Assembly (NCBI GenBank): GCA_013396635.1
Contig: WBMW01005650.1
Span: 1,539,308-1,603,307 of the forward strand
Origin: Penelope pileata
Taxonomy: Eukaryota; Chordata; Aves; Galliformes; Cracidae
DNA length: 64,000 nucleotides
Reading direction: 5' to 3'
Below are positions 1 to 13,399 of the stretch, piece by piece (position 1 is the stretch's first letter; each line of letters begins with the position of its first letter). The notes under the pieces were generated by a model. The model made no database searches, was not told where the DNA came from, and saw nothing but the letters and a program-made list of their open reading frames with translations. Position numbers and translations under genes: made by a program.

Positions 1-3000
1 TACTAAATACATTTATAGCCTGCATAAATTCAGTGACATTTCCATATGGATAAAGTCTTGGGAGAATATGATTTTTACATTATAAATGTATCATTGAATG
101 ATAATTATTACATTAATAACTATAATGTCTAATGAACTATTTGTTAACACTTGGTAATTGACCCCTTTGATTGTTTAATGCTCTCACTTCACAAAGGTTA
201 TTTAATTACAAATGGAATCTATTATCTAGTATTAAGTAGCACATCAAGTATCATTATCTGATTAGTGAAGAGCAATTATTTACAAAAAATTAATAGATAG
301 TCTTTCAATGAACAAGACAAATATTTAAGGCGTATATGCACGTACTGCAAACTAAGCTTAAGCAAAGTCAAAAGTCTAGCCAAATAGGCACAAGTAATTG
401 GACAGTATAATAGCAAATCCTGTGCTAGTTCTGATAAAGTTTCCCTTTCAGTTGACTTGGAAGAAATTAAACAATTTTCCAATCAAAAGCCAATTTGCTT
501 TATATTTAAGATTTTGACATGAACTGAAGAAACGAAACTCAAGGTGAAGAACCACATTCATCTCTCTCAGCTATGAATTACATGTTTAGAATATAATCCA
601 GAGACCATAAAAGCCAAGGAATGTCTCTCTTATTCCTTTTGTACTTAGCTTCACTATTTACTAAACCAAATCCCATTGAAAACACTGAAATGTCCCCAGT
701 GACAAGCTGAATTTGTTTTATAGCCTTGCTGCATCAAAACAAGCCACCATAGGAACCAGACAGGGTTCCTGAGGTAAGAACTAGAGATTTTTTTATTGTC
801 AACACTTTTGCCATTTGGACCTGCAAAAGTCAATTAACCTAAACAGCCATTGTACATCATCTCACATCTTTCTGTTCTGTAGAGAACCCACACAGAAGGA
901 TTCTTTATAGAACTTATGTTTAATTTCCTAAAGCTCTTTACATAGCCTTGGTATACTCTGACCTGTGATGAATGCCACTGCTTTTAAAAGTTTCTATTTA
1001 ACTCCTCAGAAACACTTCAGAAAGAGCAAAAGAAATCAAACCTGGATCCAAGATGGACATTTCTAGATGGGGAAAGTTATAACACTGGGCTATATATCAT
1101 TTTCAGCTTTGCCCCCTCCCCACTTCTCCTTTACTAGCCACAGAGTAAAAACAGGAGTCCATGAAAACGCCTCTTAACAGAAAGTGCTCAACTACCTTTA
1201 AAGTTCTTCAGCATCAGTAGCACTCAAAGCTATTGTTACAGTATGACACATGCACACATTTTCTTTTCAGAGTGAAAGAAAGTAGGTCTCTCTAAAACAA
1301 GCTGTGAGTAATTACTTCTTGAGGTCCTATTCATAAAAAACATCTGTTTTATAGTCAGGTCACATTCATTCCACATGTTTTTGTTTGCAATTCAGGTTGA
1401 TTATTCTATTCACAAAGAGAGAAAAACTATTCTTTCCCTAGTAAAGGCCAGAAAGTTGCTGGGGTCAGATGAATGCTCCTTTACTCTCCTACTACAAAGT
1501 AACAAAAATTACTGAGAGAAATTTAGTATCAGAATACCTTTGTTTCCTCTGTGAGCTACCTGCTAATTGAAGCACCATGGTTCATGAGCACATGAGCACG
1601 TTTCACCCCCTTATTCAATGGCTCATCTCAGGATTACCAGTTACTGAGCTCTTGTTGCTAAGAAACAGTACTCAGTTATATTTGAAATATATATTATGAA
1701 AAGGTGCTGCATTTCTTTGTGAAATGAATATGTTGCCAGATTGACAGTCATGGAAACAGGCTGAGCAGTATGAATTGTTTCTTTCAGCATTTCACAATGT
1801 AGCCAACCGTGCTACCTGATTAATGTGTTTAAAAATGTGAAATGCCTGTTCAGCTGTTGTCAATATGCTCTGATATCTACGTTAAAAAGTGCACTGCACC
1901 AATTAGATTCAGCCTTTATTACAAAGATATTTATTCACATTAAGCTAGAGACCAAAACACAGAATCCTCATCGTCTAAGAAAATATGAAGTACACAAATG
2001 TATATTATATCTGTATGTATATAAACACACATACATGGGATAGTTGCTTCTGTTCTGGAGTAGACATATACTCATGACACTGTCCCCACTGAAGAGAATA
2101 ATTTCAGCAGGACTCTGCTACCTTCACTATTTCCTCTCCCCTCAAGAAAGCCTCTTTAACCTTTATCAGTAAATAAAGAATGCATAACTCCAGATGAATA
2201 TTAAAACAAAAGCATGGTTTGTTGAAAGACATTATTTCTCCTACATGTAAATAAATGAATACATAAATTCATAATCTCAAAGTTTTATCCTGGCTCTAGG
2301 ATTGCAAGACATTATTGCATTTACTGCTACGAGATTATTACTGCCAGTACATTAAGAGTAGTCATAAAACACACTCATTAGAAAGGGTTAATTATTCTTT
2401 AAAAAAAAAAATAGATGAATCTCTTTTTAACAATGCATTAAATTACTACTCATTGAAATACAGCTGAAAAACGACTGCCACCTTTTCATCTTCATTGAAT
2501 CCCTCTAAAACTATTTTTTGCAAGATATTTTTATCCATTTTCTTGTAGATTATCAAACCCCTTGTCCTTCTGTTGCAACAAAAGCTGTTAAGTCACCAAC
2601 TATAATTTACTGTATTTCAGTAAATTCTAAGGTATTAGCATTTATAAGAAGACTTTTCCAAAGGAAAGTTATTCAGTACATTACCTCTTAAATAATAATT
2701 AGGGCTGAATTGCCACCCTCATGATCTAGCGATGTCTTTAGTAATTCAGAAGGTATGGTAACTGCAAGACCCTATTAAGCTGAATGTTACTACAGTACCT
2801 GTATACCCCAGGTGTGAGAGTCAATTTTCTTTTCATAGAATGACAGAGCAGTAAGGTCTGTCAAAGTTGAAAATATCTAGATATTTAAACCAGGAACATT
2901 CACTGGTTCAAATAATGAGAGTTTGAACAAAATGAATGTTCTGAAGAATAACAGTACCAGAAAATGGAGTAAGGATTTGCTGTCATAGGCAAATTTTAAC

Positions 3001-4808
3001 AAAATTGAAATAAATTTTCAGTTGATGCAAAGAATCATTCTAACTTCCTCAATCTTCTTTTGAAAGTGGTTCTGCTTCTATGATGCATCAAGGAATCTTT
3101 ACAATAGTTTCACAATTGAAAGAAGACGATAGCAGCCATGAAAATAATTTAGATTTAATTTAAGAGTACTTAACATTGCCCTGTCATCTGAAGTGGTTTC
3201 CTTGTCAACTATGATGTATATCAAATTCCTTGCTAATATGATACAAGGCCATGAAGAAATGCCAACAAATACCCCTGCATACTTCCATTCTAAAATATAT
3301 GTGTTCCTACAAAAATATACACACACCTATAAGCACAGAAAAAAAATAACTGCATAAAAAAATATTTTGCATCAAAAGCCCTAAGCCATTATGAATTTAT
3401 TTTAACTATTCTTAGATGAAAAAAAGCAATGGCACAAAATCATGGCCTATTTATTTCAAGTCGTGTCAGGATACCATCGTTTGGAGGAAAAAATATTATT
3501 GTGTCAGTGAACACACCAACATTTGCTGTAGTCTGACAAGCATACCTTGACAGTAAATGCACAAAAAAAAAATCTTGAAATTATACTCCTCCTTTTTTCC
3601 TACAACTTAAAGATCATTTTCTACCAAATAATTCAGCACTTCATGCTCCAGTAACAAACTTATGGAAGGCAGAAAAGATTAATTTATGACATTTTAACTG
3701 TGAATTTCATTTCAGTGCTAATAACTCTTGGAATTGTGATCTTCCCATCCAGGACCATGGAGAGCGTGTGTTTGTTTGGTTTGGGTTTTTACTGCAAAGA
3801 GGTAAAGGTGATTGTAAACAAAACAGCTGTTTAAAAGAAATTTAATTCTAAAAATACAAGAAGGCAAAGAATTTAAAAGGTTTCAAATACTTACTGCCAC
3901 TGACATATATCCAATCTTTTTAAATTTCAAAATATGATTGTTATTGTATACATTTTTATTTAGTCAGATAAGATTGATAATGTGAAAAAGCAGAACAAGC
4001 AAAGGGAAATCCCAGATTGTTTTCTCCTCAAACCCTTGGACACTATTAAGACATGAATTGAGCTTATGTTCTGTTAATACATGGTTTCCATACCTTTCAG
4101 GTAGGCAAAACTTAAAATGAAACTATTTATCTGAAAATAAAATTTTAAGCTTTAAAAATGCCCTTCAAAGAAATACTTCACTTGAAATGTCTACTTAGAA
4201 ATATAGCATTTGGGTTTCAAAATCACACTTGTGAAAAGAGTAGAAATACCGTTTCCCACAGAAAATGTCTATTTTGGATGCCAGTCTCAAAATATCAGAA
4301 TAATCCCCTAATCTTGGCTGAGCTTTCCCTCACCCACTAGATAAGACATTAACAGTTGTTTCTGAGGAAGTTACTGATAAGCAAAAGTAAATTTTATCAA
4401 TACTGTCAATGATCTTGCAGATGACATAAATCATGGTAGCTGTTGATAACTCAGAGTTGGGTGAATCGAGCAATGAAAGAATAATCAACTTCAAATGATT
4501 CCACATAGAACCAATAAGTAATTCAAACAATAAAAGCAACTGAACTAGATTCCAAATAACTGCTGTTAAAAAAGGAATGTGTGATTCAAGGTTGAACCTC
4601 TATTGAAAATATGAAGTTAATCAGGCACTGTTGCAGAATTAGTTATGTTCAGCTGGAAGAAGAATCTTTTTCTGTCTATTGGGCTAAATTTCATGTCCCT
4701 GTCTTCTCTGAGCATACACACAGTACTATATGTTTGTTCATCATATTCTCCCTTTTCACTCACTAATAACGTCGTATGACCAGAAGTATTGATTTCTTCA
4801 CTACACAA

Positions 4809-4840
4809 ATTATATATATAATTACATATATGTATATAAT
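4809..4840. repeat. TA-rich palindromic microsatellite
   Basis: (TA)n followed by ACATATATGTATATAAT is largely self-complementary. It is a short AT microsatellite, possibly length-variable. Confidence 0.75.
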
Positions 4841-6703
4841 TCTAGCCACATGCTCCTCAGTATAGTAAGAAATAATGGATGAAAATATGTGCAATCTTCT
4901 AAACCAATCAGGTTTGCAAGATTTTAGAAAGACAAACAAATCCTCATGGGCGATAGCAAAAATAACAAACAGAAGAGAGAAAAAAAACACCGGTTCGCTG
5001 GTTTTGTTTTGGTGCAGATGATGTTGGCTGAGAAAGGATAACATGTCCCCAGATTTAAACCTGGAGAGTCTTTCCAGTTAACCTCAAATGACATTAAATA
5101 AATAGGTAAATAAATTAAAGTAAAATGATCTCCAACGGTGGCACGCGTTTTCATTAGATAAGACAGACACCACAAAGCTGAAATTTCATCTACCTTTGAG
5201 CACATTAGAATCAAGTCACATCATTGCTTACCTCAAGACCCTCTCTTAGGGATCTGACACTTCCTTCAAATTAACAACAAATCTGATTTAACACAACAGG
5301 TACAAATCTCAAGGAAAATGACGAGATGTCATTGATGCAATGAGAAGGATCTTAATTAGGGTGTGAATATAAAAACAGTCAAACATAAGACAAATGCCAA
5401 ATGCTATATCTTTCCCACAGCCTTCCCTTCCAAAAGAAGTTTGGATACAACGACTTAAGGGAAGGAAAAAAATGAAAAAATAAAAAAAATTTGAAAAGTG
5501 GAAACTTCCTACTTCTTGGGACAATTTTTCACTTAACAGGAACCATTCTGCTCTTTTCATCTTTTTTATGAGTCAGCTGTTAATCTACCTATCTACATGG
5601 TTTCTGACACCACTGGAATTGACTTCCTGCAGTGCTAACAGCTCACTCAAACTGATCTGCCCTCAAGACTATTCCCAATGTAGAGGAGTGATGCAAGAGA
5701 AAAAGATAAGGTTCCTTGACAAAAATCTAATCAAAAAAATAGAAATAGTAATAAGAACATAAAACATATAGCATTAGAGTTTATAGTAATGACAGTATAA
5801 ACATTCATCCTTCTACAATCCATTTTACATGAATACATATGAATTTTGAAATACGTATTTGAAACTGTGATACCAGAGAAATATTACATATTGCTTGTCC
5901 ATCCTATCTCTATCCAATTTATAGAATAGATAGTTTTCTTGTGCCAATTACTTAACCCACACTTTAAAATTTAATCCTCCTTCTTCCTTTCTTTTTCGTA
6001 AGTATCAGTAAACTTTCTAAAACATGCCAATTGAAGTTTCTTTAATCACTCTATATTTATGTTTGAACCAAATTTACGTCCGATCAGATATCCACTGCAC
6101 AGCTTCAATGAAAGCACAGCATGTTAATGAGGTTACCTAATGAGCTTAAAATGGCTAGCTTTGGTACAAAGGATAAGACTTGCTGACATGTATCTCAGCA
6201 CGTGCAAAAAAAGTGATTTCACATTGCAGTACGGTTTATTTTCTATATGAAATTACACATTTAGACAGAAAAAAAGCTCACCAGGACTTCCAAATGAAGA
6301 ACAGAATAAATACATATATCCCCAAGCTGAAATAATAAACTGATTACTGTCAAAGTCTATGTTCTTACAAACTACAAAGTAATAACCTGGAATTTCAACA
6401 CTGTATGCAACGTTGGGACTTCAGTCTCCAACTGCTTTTAAGGCTGGAAGCAAAACATACATGCGAGTCGTTAGGATGAAACTTGTTACTGTTGTATTCT
6501 CTTATAAAGATAAGTTCAACATATGCAGGTGCGAGAGATGTAGGTGATAAAAAGCAAACTGCAAAGATAGCTCTCTTTTGCAGAAGATTTGAGAAAATTC
6601 ATTTTTTAGGTATTTTTGGGTTTTTGGGTTGTTTTTTTTCTTGACTGGAAACAAAAACCAAAGCAAAATTTCAATTTTATGAAAGAAATTATTAAAGTAT
6701 CCT

Positions 6704-6780
6704 CACTCATGGCGTGGGAGTGGAACTACTAGTTGATCTTTAAGGTTCCTTTCAACAGAAAACAGTCTATGATTCTATAA
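6704..6780 (+). mobile_element. CR1 LINE, very short 3' terminus
   Basis: Only about 77 bases remain: CATGGCGTGGGAGTGGAACT, then TAGTTGATCTTTAAGG, TTCCTTTCAAC and the terminal CTATGATTCTAT repeats. The order and the terminal repeat are diagnostic of CR1. It lies antisense to CDH13 and is diverged from the consensus. Confidence 0.85.
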
Positions 6781-7760
6781 AATTACTTAGATTGCTTTAG
6801 GATACAAGAAATTGAATTTCGGAAGTTTGAAGAATGAGCTGACCTGAATCATAGGAGACTTCTAACCTTTACCTCCAATACATCAAATGAGGATGAACTC
6901 TATTTTGAAATTAACAACCTATGTGAATTTCCTAAAAAGGTTCACTTTTCAGAGAGTGAATCACAGAGAATTTTCTAAGTTTTCATTTTCATTTAAAGTT
7001 TCCCCTAAGAATGAACTAAACACTCTTTCTCTGATCAAAATTACTCTTTCAAAGAATTTCCAATCTCCTGCAGACAATATTGCAAAAATGACATGGATTT
7101 ACAGCAATGTTTTGGTTCTGCAATACTGTGTGCTCTAAAGAAGTGTACCAATTCATTTTCCCTTGACTCCATCTATTACTGCTAGAGTATTAATGCAGTG
7201 GTAAAGTTGTAGGCCATGGCAATCAGAAAGTACCTACAGAAGCTACCTGCTACTTTCAAGAGGTAAATGCATTAAAAAAAATGCAATCATTTAATTTTAA
7301 TAATTTTTAATAAACCTTTTGATTTATAAAAGGTTTTCCCATACTAAAAACTTCTACAAGCAAGATATATATTAAAATGCACCTCACCAACTATAAATAG
7401 TAGCATTCCAGTGGAATTCAGAAGAAAACCAATGGCAGTCACCACCACATTTGACAAGACTATGCAAAAACCATGTACCATATACATCTGCATTACTAAA
7501 ACAGACAGTCTTTCACAATCTGAGACACAAATGATCCATTAGAGAATTAGTTGCATTTCTATCCAATTAAGAAATAAATAAGCCAACCCATAACATTACA
7601 ATAAAGAAACAAAATTAAACCAAAACATAAATTGGACATGCTGGAAACTTTTTCTGTAAAGATTCTGAGAAAGGAAGGGAAGCTGAAAAGCATCAGGAGT
7701 CCCGAAGTGTGGTGAAAGGGAAACTTTTAAACTTTTACTGCTTGGTGGAAGCAGATGGTT

Positions 7761-7778
7761 AAAAAAAAAAAAAAAAAA
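7761..7778. repeat. Poly-A run (18 bases)
   Basis: Eighteen consecutive A on the plus strand, poly-T in transcript sense. No retroposed gene was recognised next to it. Confidence 0.9.
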
Positions 7779-7947
7779 GAGGAACTTCTTAGGAACAGTT
7801 TCTTATACTCGACTGCTCCATCAAATGTGAGCCAGGCAATTGGCTCATTCTCTTGAAGTTCACTGAAGATCTTCCCATAAGGGATTTATTGGCAGCTTGG
7901 ATATTACTTCAAGTTTGTTGTAAACCACCTGGTTTAATCTTCAAATC

Positions 7948-7973
7948 TAAAAGTTTCATTTATGAAACTTTTA
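7948..7973. repeat. Inverted repeat, 12-base arms, 2-base centre
   Basis: TAAAAGTTTCAT and ATGAAACTTTTA are exact reverse complements separated by TT. A similar small hairpin with 8-base arms (ATTCTGAA/TTCAGAAT) follows at 8103-8121. Confidence 0.9.
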
Positions 7974-8759
7974 AAAGTTCTTCTGAGTCCATAGCAGCTA
8001 AGTATATTTCACATTCCATCTGCTTTCATTCTTTTTTCCTCCCCACAAGAAACTATTCTGGTAACAATCACACTTGGCAGCTTGGAAATGCAATAAATGA
8101 ATATTCTGAAGAATTCAGAATTTAGGAGGGTGGTCATATCTACTTCACTGCAAAAGCCCAAGAGGATTACACTCATTTTTGTGCCATGCCAACATCAGCA
8201 GTGTGGTTTACAAGAATGCAAACAAATCAACAGGTATGACCTGAACTCATGCAATTGCTCAGGTTCAACGGAGTTGAACTAACATAAAAGGAAGGAGGGC
8301 TTTCATTCAAGTAGAGAAAAATGATTCTGCATCAAATTATTACATGATCAGGAATATTAAAAAATAAATTTGAACAGAAATATCTTAAGGATCATCGTAA
8401 TTTTTAAGGAACCACCTCTCGTTCTGAAGAACGGTAATAGACCTGCACTTTGGAGATCATATTGAAAACTTTGAGATACCATTCTTTGAAAACACCAAAA
8501 ACTTGCTTTAAAATATTCCTTAAATAGACACTTGTGAGACAGCAGAAGTGAGAAAATCATCATGGCAAAGTAGTGGCAAAATCACCATATCATATAACTT
8601 TCAAAAGTTTTCAAGAACAATCTCAGTCATTGCTATAGATATTTCTAGATATTTATGTATTTTCTTTAAGAAGCTGACCTTTCTTATCAGTGGTTTAATT
8701 CTATTTGGTTGTATCAAAAGTATTCGTCCTTAGACAAGCAGTCCAAGATATGGTAAAAA

Positions 8760-8787
8760 GTATAACAAGCAAAGTATAACAAGCAAA
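8760..8787. repeat. Perfect 14-base tandem duplication
   Basis: GTATAACAAGCAAA occurs twice head to tail with no mismatch. It is a minor slippage duplication that could be length-polymorphic. Confidence 0.9.
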
Positions 8788-11552
8788 GAATGAACAAACA
8801 GTTCTACATAGACACAGTCCCCTTCAATCAGCACTGAGAGGTCTAAGCCACAGTCACAAAATTTAAGATCAATTAATTTTTACTTATTTATTTATGATGT
8901 TATTGGACCACATTCTAAAGTAGCATTTCACAGAACGCAAGTAGATTATTATTGTCACTGGGGCTGATGACTTCGGAAGATAAAAAAAATCAATGAAAAC
9001 AAATTAAAAAAAGGTTATTTTTAGTCTTTGAAGCTGTTTAAACAATAATTGCTGCAGAGTAATGACGAGAACTGTAAGTATCACGGTACCAGAGATATTC
9101 AGAGCAACACCCTAGATATACATAGTGACCATATGGCTACAAAGGGCAGAGACTGTGACCATATAGACATCAGCTCAGTCTAAAGAAGTGGTTTCACTGC
9201 CTCACATGCTGGACACTGAATCAGCCAGAGTTGGAGTAAAACTGCTCTCCCTACTTTTTCATTGAATTGAGCTTATAGGAGATACTTGGAGGCTGACAAG
9301 GACACAAGACATCTTTTATTAGAAAGCACCCCTGAGCCAGTAAAGTGCATCTCTTTAAATAAAAATAATAAAAATCAAATCTGCTGGTTGAGATCATTTA
9401 AAAAGATCAGATTGCCCACCATGGCCATCATTACTATTCAGACAAGGAAAACCTCATTGTACTTTTTATACAATGAGAGATTTTTCTCACATTGATCTTT
9501 ACTCACTTCTTTGGGTCAGTTTTTAGCATTAAGCAAAGTCATATCATGAAAACACTTCTCAGCTTTAGGGAAATCTGCAAGTGTATTTGTTATCACATTT
9601 CTTTTTGTTTTTTCCTCCTATTGCTTCTATTAGATTATTGCCCTGCTGCGTGACAGCATCTAAAGAAACAGTACTATAACTCACATGTGTTTTCTGAAAA
9701 TTAAAACTTCTGATACCACAGTAATTAATTTCCACAGGGAAAACAGTTTATTTTAGCAAAAAGATTAATGAAAAATATTGCAGAATACAAAATTATGTTA
9801 GGCAGCTGCTATGCCACATTTCCTCTCATTGGAATTGTTTTAAATGACTATTCTATTTGTTACTGAAACATTCTGCCTTTTTCAGGCTGTTTAGCTTTAA
9901 AAAAACACAAGATTCAGGAAACTGCTGAACTGCAATAGATAAAGATAATGGAAAAAAATGTTAACCTACCTAAAACTGATGAAAAGCAGTCAGTAATTCT
10001 ACTACATCACTGTCTGAGCATAAGGAGCTTTTCCGAATAAAGCATATTTGTGCATCTATATATTTAGCATAGCATTTTTCTGTCTTGCGTTTATCTGGTC
10101 ACACAAAAAGTTCTAACTTGTACATGGAATCACAGTTCTTGGGAATAAGCCTTTTATATCATTGCATTCAACGTATCTGCACAGTTCTAAACAAGACCTA
10201 AGAAAGAAAACAAGAAATAAGCAAATAAACAAAACAAAACAATCCTCTTGCACTCCAGCATCTCTAAGCAACCACTTCACTGTGTTTTGGAAATGAAATA
10301 TTTAGAAAGTTTCTGGGACATGGGACAACAATAAAATTTTTATTATCTTTCATGTAAACTTCCTTACATGTTTTAAGGTGAAATAATTTGTTTTTAGTAT
10401 GAGAAATGTAAGCCAGACCTTTCCTCTGTCTAATGACATGAATCCTTTTACCACAAAGAAAGCTGGACAACTTGCCACTTTACTCCTTGATAAGTTATCT
10501 CATTGCTTTCCCCACTAACTGCTCAGTTACAATGCTTTTACCACAAACACGTGTTCTTGAGTCTACAGATTTATCAAAGCTTTGATGCTGAAGTTCAGGC
10601 TTGTTGTTCATAAAATTTAAAAGCCTTCTGGGTAAAATAAAGGTTAAATAAGGGAGTGCTTACATTTTATATCAGTCAGAGGAATATATTCCGGAAACTT
10701 TGGAGACTGTAACACGCTTTATGGATAAGCGGAATTTTAAACTAATTTCCACATATGAGAAACAGAAATGTTCCACTTTTAATAGGTACCAGGCCATTTA
10801 TATATATTCCTCCTGACCTGCCCAACTAACATCAGCTGCTCAGCATGAGGACACCACCATTAATCTTTCCCTAGATAGACATAATTCTTGTTAATGTCAG
10901 GGAGAAGTTGGGTGTGATTAAGGAGAAGTAAGCGTGCTGGCTGTCAGTAAGAAACCACAAATGTGGATGTAAGAGTATCCTGAGTTCAGGTATCATGGCA
11001 TTCTATTTGCTGTAGTCAATCAGGTTAAAAGGTCTTAGAACATAGTAACAATGAAAAATAAAAGAGTGTAACAGGTAGAAAAGCATAGGAGGATTCATTG
11101 AGTTAGCCCTTGAACATGTGGTAGAGGTTCTTGAGTGTTTCGTATTTCATTATAAAGCACTAAGCAATAAAGAAAAAAGAGAGTGTCTTTGTAACCATCT
11201 GGTACCAGACTGACCTCACCCTTTCTGTGGCATGGACAACTCATGAGCAAGTAGTTATCCTCTGACTTAGCTGAAGCTGCCCTAACATCCCATTTATAGT
11301 TCTAGTATAACAAAATCACAGTTCAAGTCCTTGAAAAAAAATCTTGAAACGATCTTTGCTATAAGATAAAAGAGTTTGTATTGTTCTGACATGCAAACTG
11401 AGAAAGCTCACAATTTATATATCTTTTCTTCCAAATAACTAAACTTCTATCTAGTTACTTTGAAAACAAACATTTTGATGTGCTTCCTCAAGAAACACCT
11501 TGGTAATTAAAGTAAATTTGAATTAAGTCCTAATTAAGATTTCCTTTTAACC

Positions 11553-11568
11553 AAAAAAAAAAAAAAAA
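11553..11568. repeat. Poly-A run (16 bases)
   Basis: Sixteen consecutive A on the plus strand, flanked by CC on both sides. No adjoining retrocopy was recognised. Confidence 0.9.
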
Positions 11569-12822
11569 CCTCTCCATTGTATTACATGTATTTGCATGTA
11601 TTAAAGAAGGAGCAACAGTGTCTTGCACCTGGCTCCATTTACATGGTTAGAGCATGACGGTACGGTAGTATAAGCCATACCATAACAAACAGGTCTTGGG
11701 TATATCCAACATTTAATTCAATGGGAAGAAATACAGTGGGTAGAACACAGTAGTAGCATGGTACAAGTACCTGGTAGTAGAGATAATAGCAGCTTCATTT
11801 CCAAAGACTAGGAGGTACATGGTATTTCTGCCACTGAAAAGCTGGAAATGCTGTTAAGACTGAGAAGACTAGGACCTGGATGAGGGATATAGTATGCAAG
11901 GAAATAATCAATTTGTAGTTATTTTGGAGGAAGACCTAAAAGACTTGTACATTGAAAGGGAGTATGGACCAGGAAAAACAGATGAGAGCCTACCAGCTTG
12001 ACTGGCAGAAGGATGGTTGTGCTGCTTATACTGACAGAGAAGAGAAAAGATGCAATGATTATTTCTGAATCAGCAGTAATACATCCAGAAGGACACGTCA
12101 AATAAAGGTTTTGATATAAGACGCCATCAGAAGAGAGGTCAGCATAGAGATAGAACTGTCGGTGTATATATAATTGGAAGGCACAGGAACAGTCAAGAGG
12201 TGCAGAGAGAGAAGAAAGTGAAGATGTCTCAGGAAAAATTCCCCAGAAAAGAGATCCATCAAAAGGGATGTTGACAGAAAAGCCAGAGATAAGACAAATC
12301 AGAAAAAGATGGATTCCTGAAAGGTGGGGAGACAGAGATTTCCAGACTAAAGTGTGATTGACAATCTCAAAAATGGTATCCTTCTTACAAGTTGAACTAA
12401 AATTTTCCTCTTCTGTTCTGCTAGCAGTCTGACACAGTCAACCCTTTCCTTAGCAAGGTGGTTGGAATCATCATATTTGACATTTACTTTGTAATACAAT
12501 GAACAAATCTAAACTTTGTCAAGCTTTTTTAAACAAACATACTTTATGTGTCTACTAAAAACAAAAGCCTTCAGTGATGTGAAGAAAGTTACAATGCCAA
12601 AGCGCCAATATGAAGCACAGTAATTGAAAACACCATTTAAATAACAATAATATGGATATGAAACATGTACCCGTAGTTTATAACAACATGATGTGCTCTA
12701 TACCATTAGCTTTTAATTAACTCCAATTTTGCCACAATTAAACTCAATTAGAGCAGAATGTCTGACACTGCAATTAGCTGTACATAAACACCCCAGTTGG
12801 TGTCACATTGAATTAATGTCTC

Positions 12823-12869
12823 CTGATGGTGGATTCTCTTTCCAAGGATAATGGATTTACCACCATCAG
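12823..12869. repeat. Inverted repeat CTGATGGTGG / CCACCATCAG
   Basis: Ten-base perfect arms (12823-12832 and 12860-12869) enclose a 27-base loop. They sit within a cluster of ATTA/TAAT motifs at about 12705-12880 that could be homeodomain sites. Confidence 0.85.
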
Positions 12870-13375
12870 ACTGTTAATTGGACCTGGCACCTCATATGTT
12901 ACATGGATTTCAGACATAACACCAGAACTTAGTTTCCTGCACAACTGTGCTTGTCAGATCTGCACAGACTCCAAGCACAACTAGCCAAATTCTTAACTGA
13001 ACCATGCATTCTGTAACAAGTCTTATATAGAAAAGTTCTAAAAAGTTTAATGTCCCTCAATTTTACATTCACTTTTCTACTCATCTAGCAACAATAAAAA
13101 CTATGAGACATCATGCAGGATAAAAAAAAATACTACAATGTATCTAGAATAAGAAACCACATCTATTAGTAAGGACCACATTTAGCACCATAAACCATTG
13201 TTAGCAAAGTTTATTTGAATGATCTATTTCTTCTGCCCTTTATTATATTAGAATCTCAACCTTATCTCATTAACAGTCCTGCTGAGATTATTCGGTTTTG
13301 TCTCAACATAGCACAGTCTCAATAGGAAGCAGTCAGCCAAGGATTAGTCTTAGCATAATACCAGACTGTAACTGT

Positions 13376-13399
13376 AGGTGCACCAGTGCAGGCGCACCT
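13376..13399. repeat. GC-rich hairpin, 9-base arms with one mismatch
   Basis: AGGTGCACC and GGCGCACCT are complementary at 8 of 9 positions, with a 6-base loop AGTGCA. It is notable for GC content in an AT-rich intron. No function can be assigned. Confidence 0.8.

Noticed and set aside
2833..2880. Possible degraded CR1 3' end on the minus strand (TCATAGAATGACAGA ... TATCTAG)
   Set aside because: Only scattered matches to the CR1 terminus. The diagnostic CCTTCCAACC-type block is missing. A repeat search could settle it.
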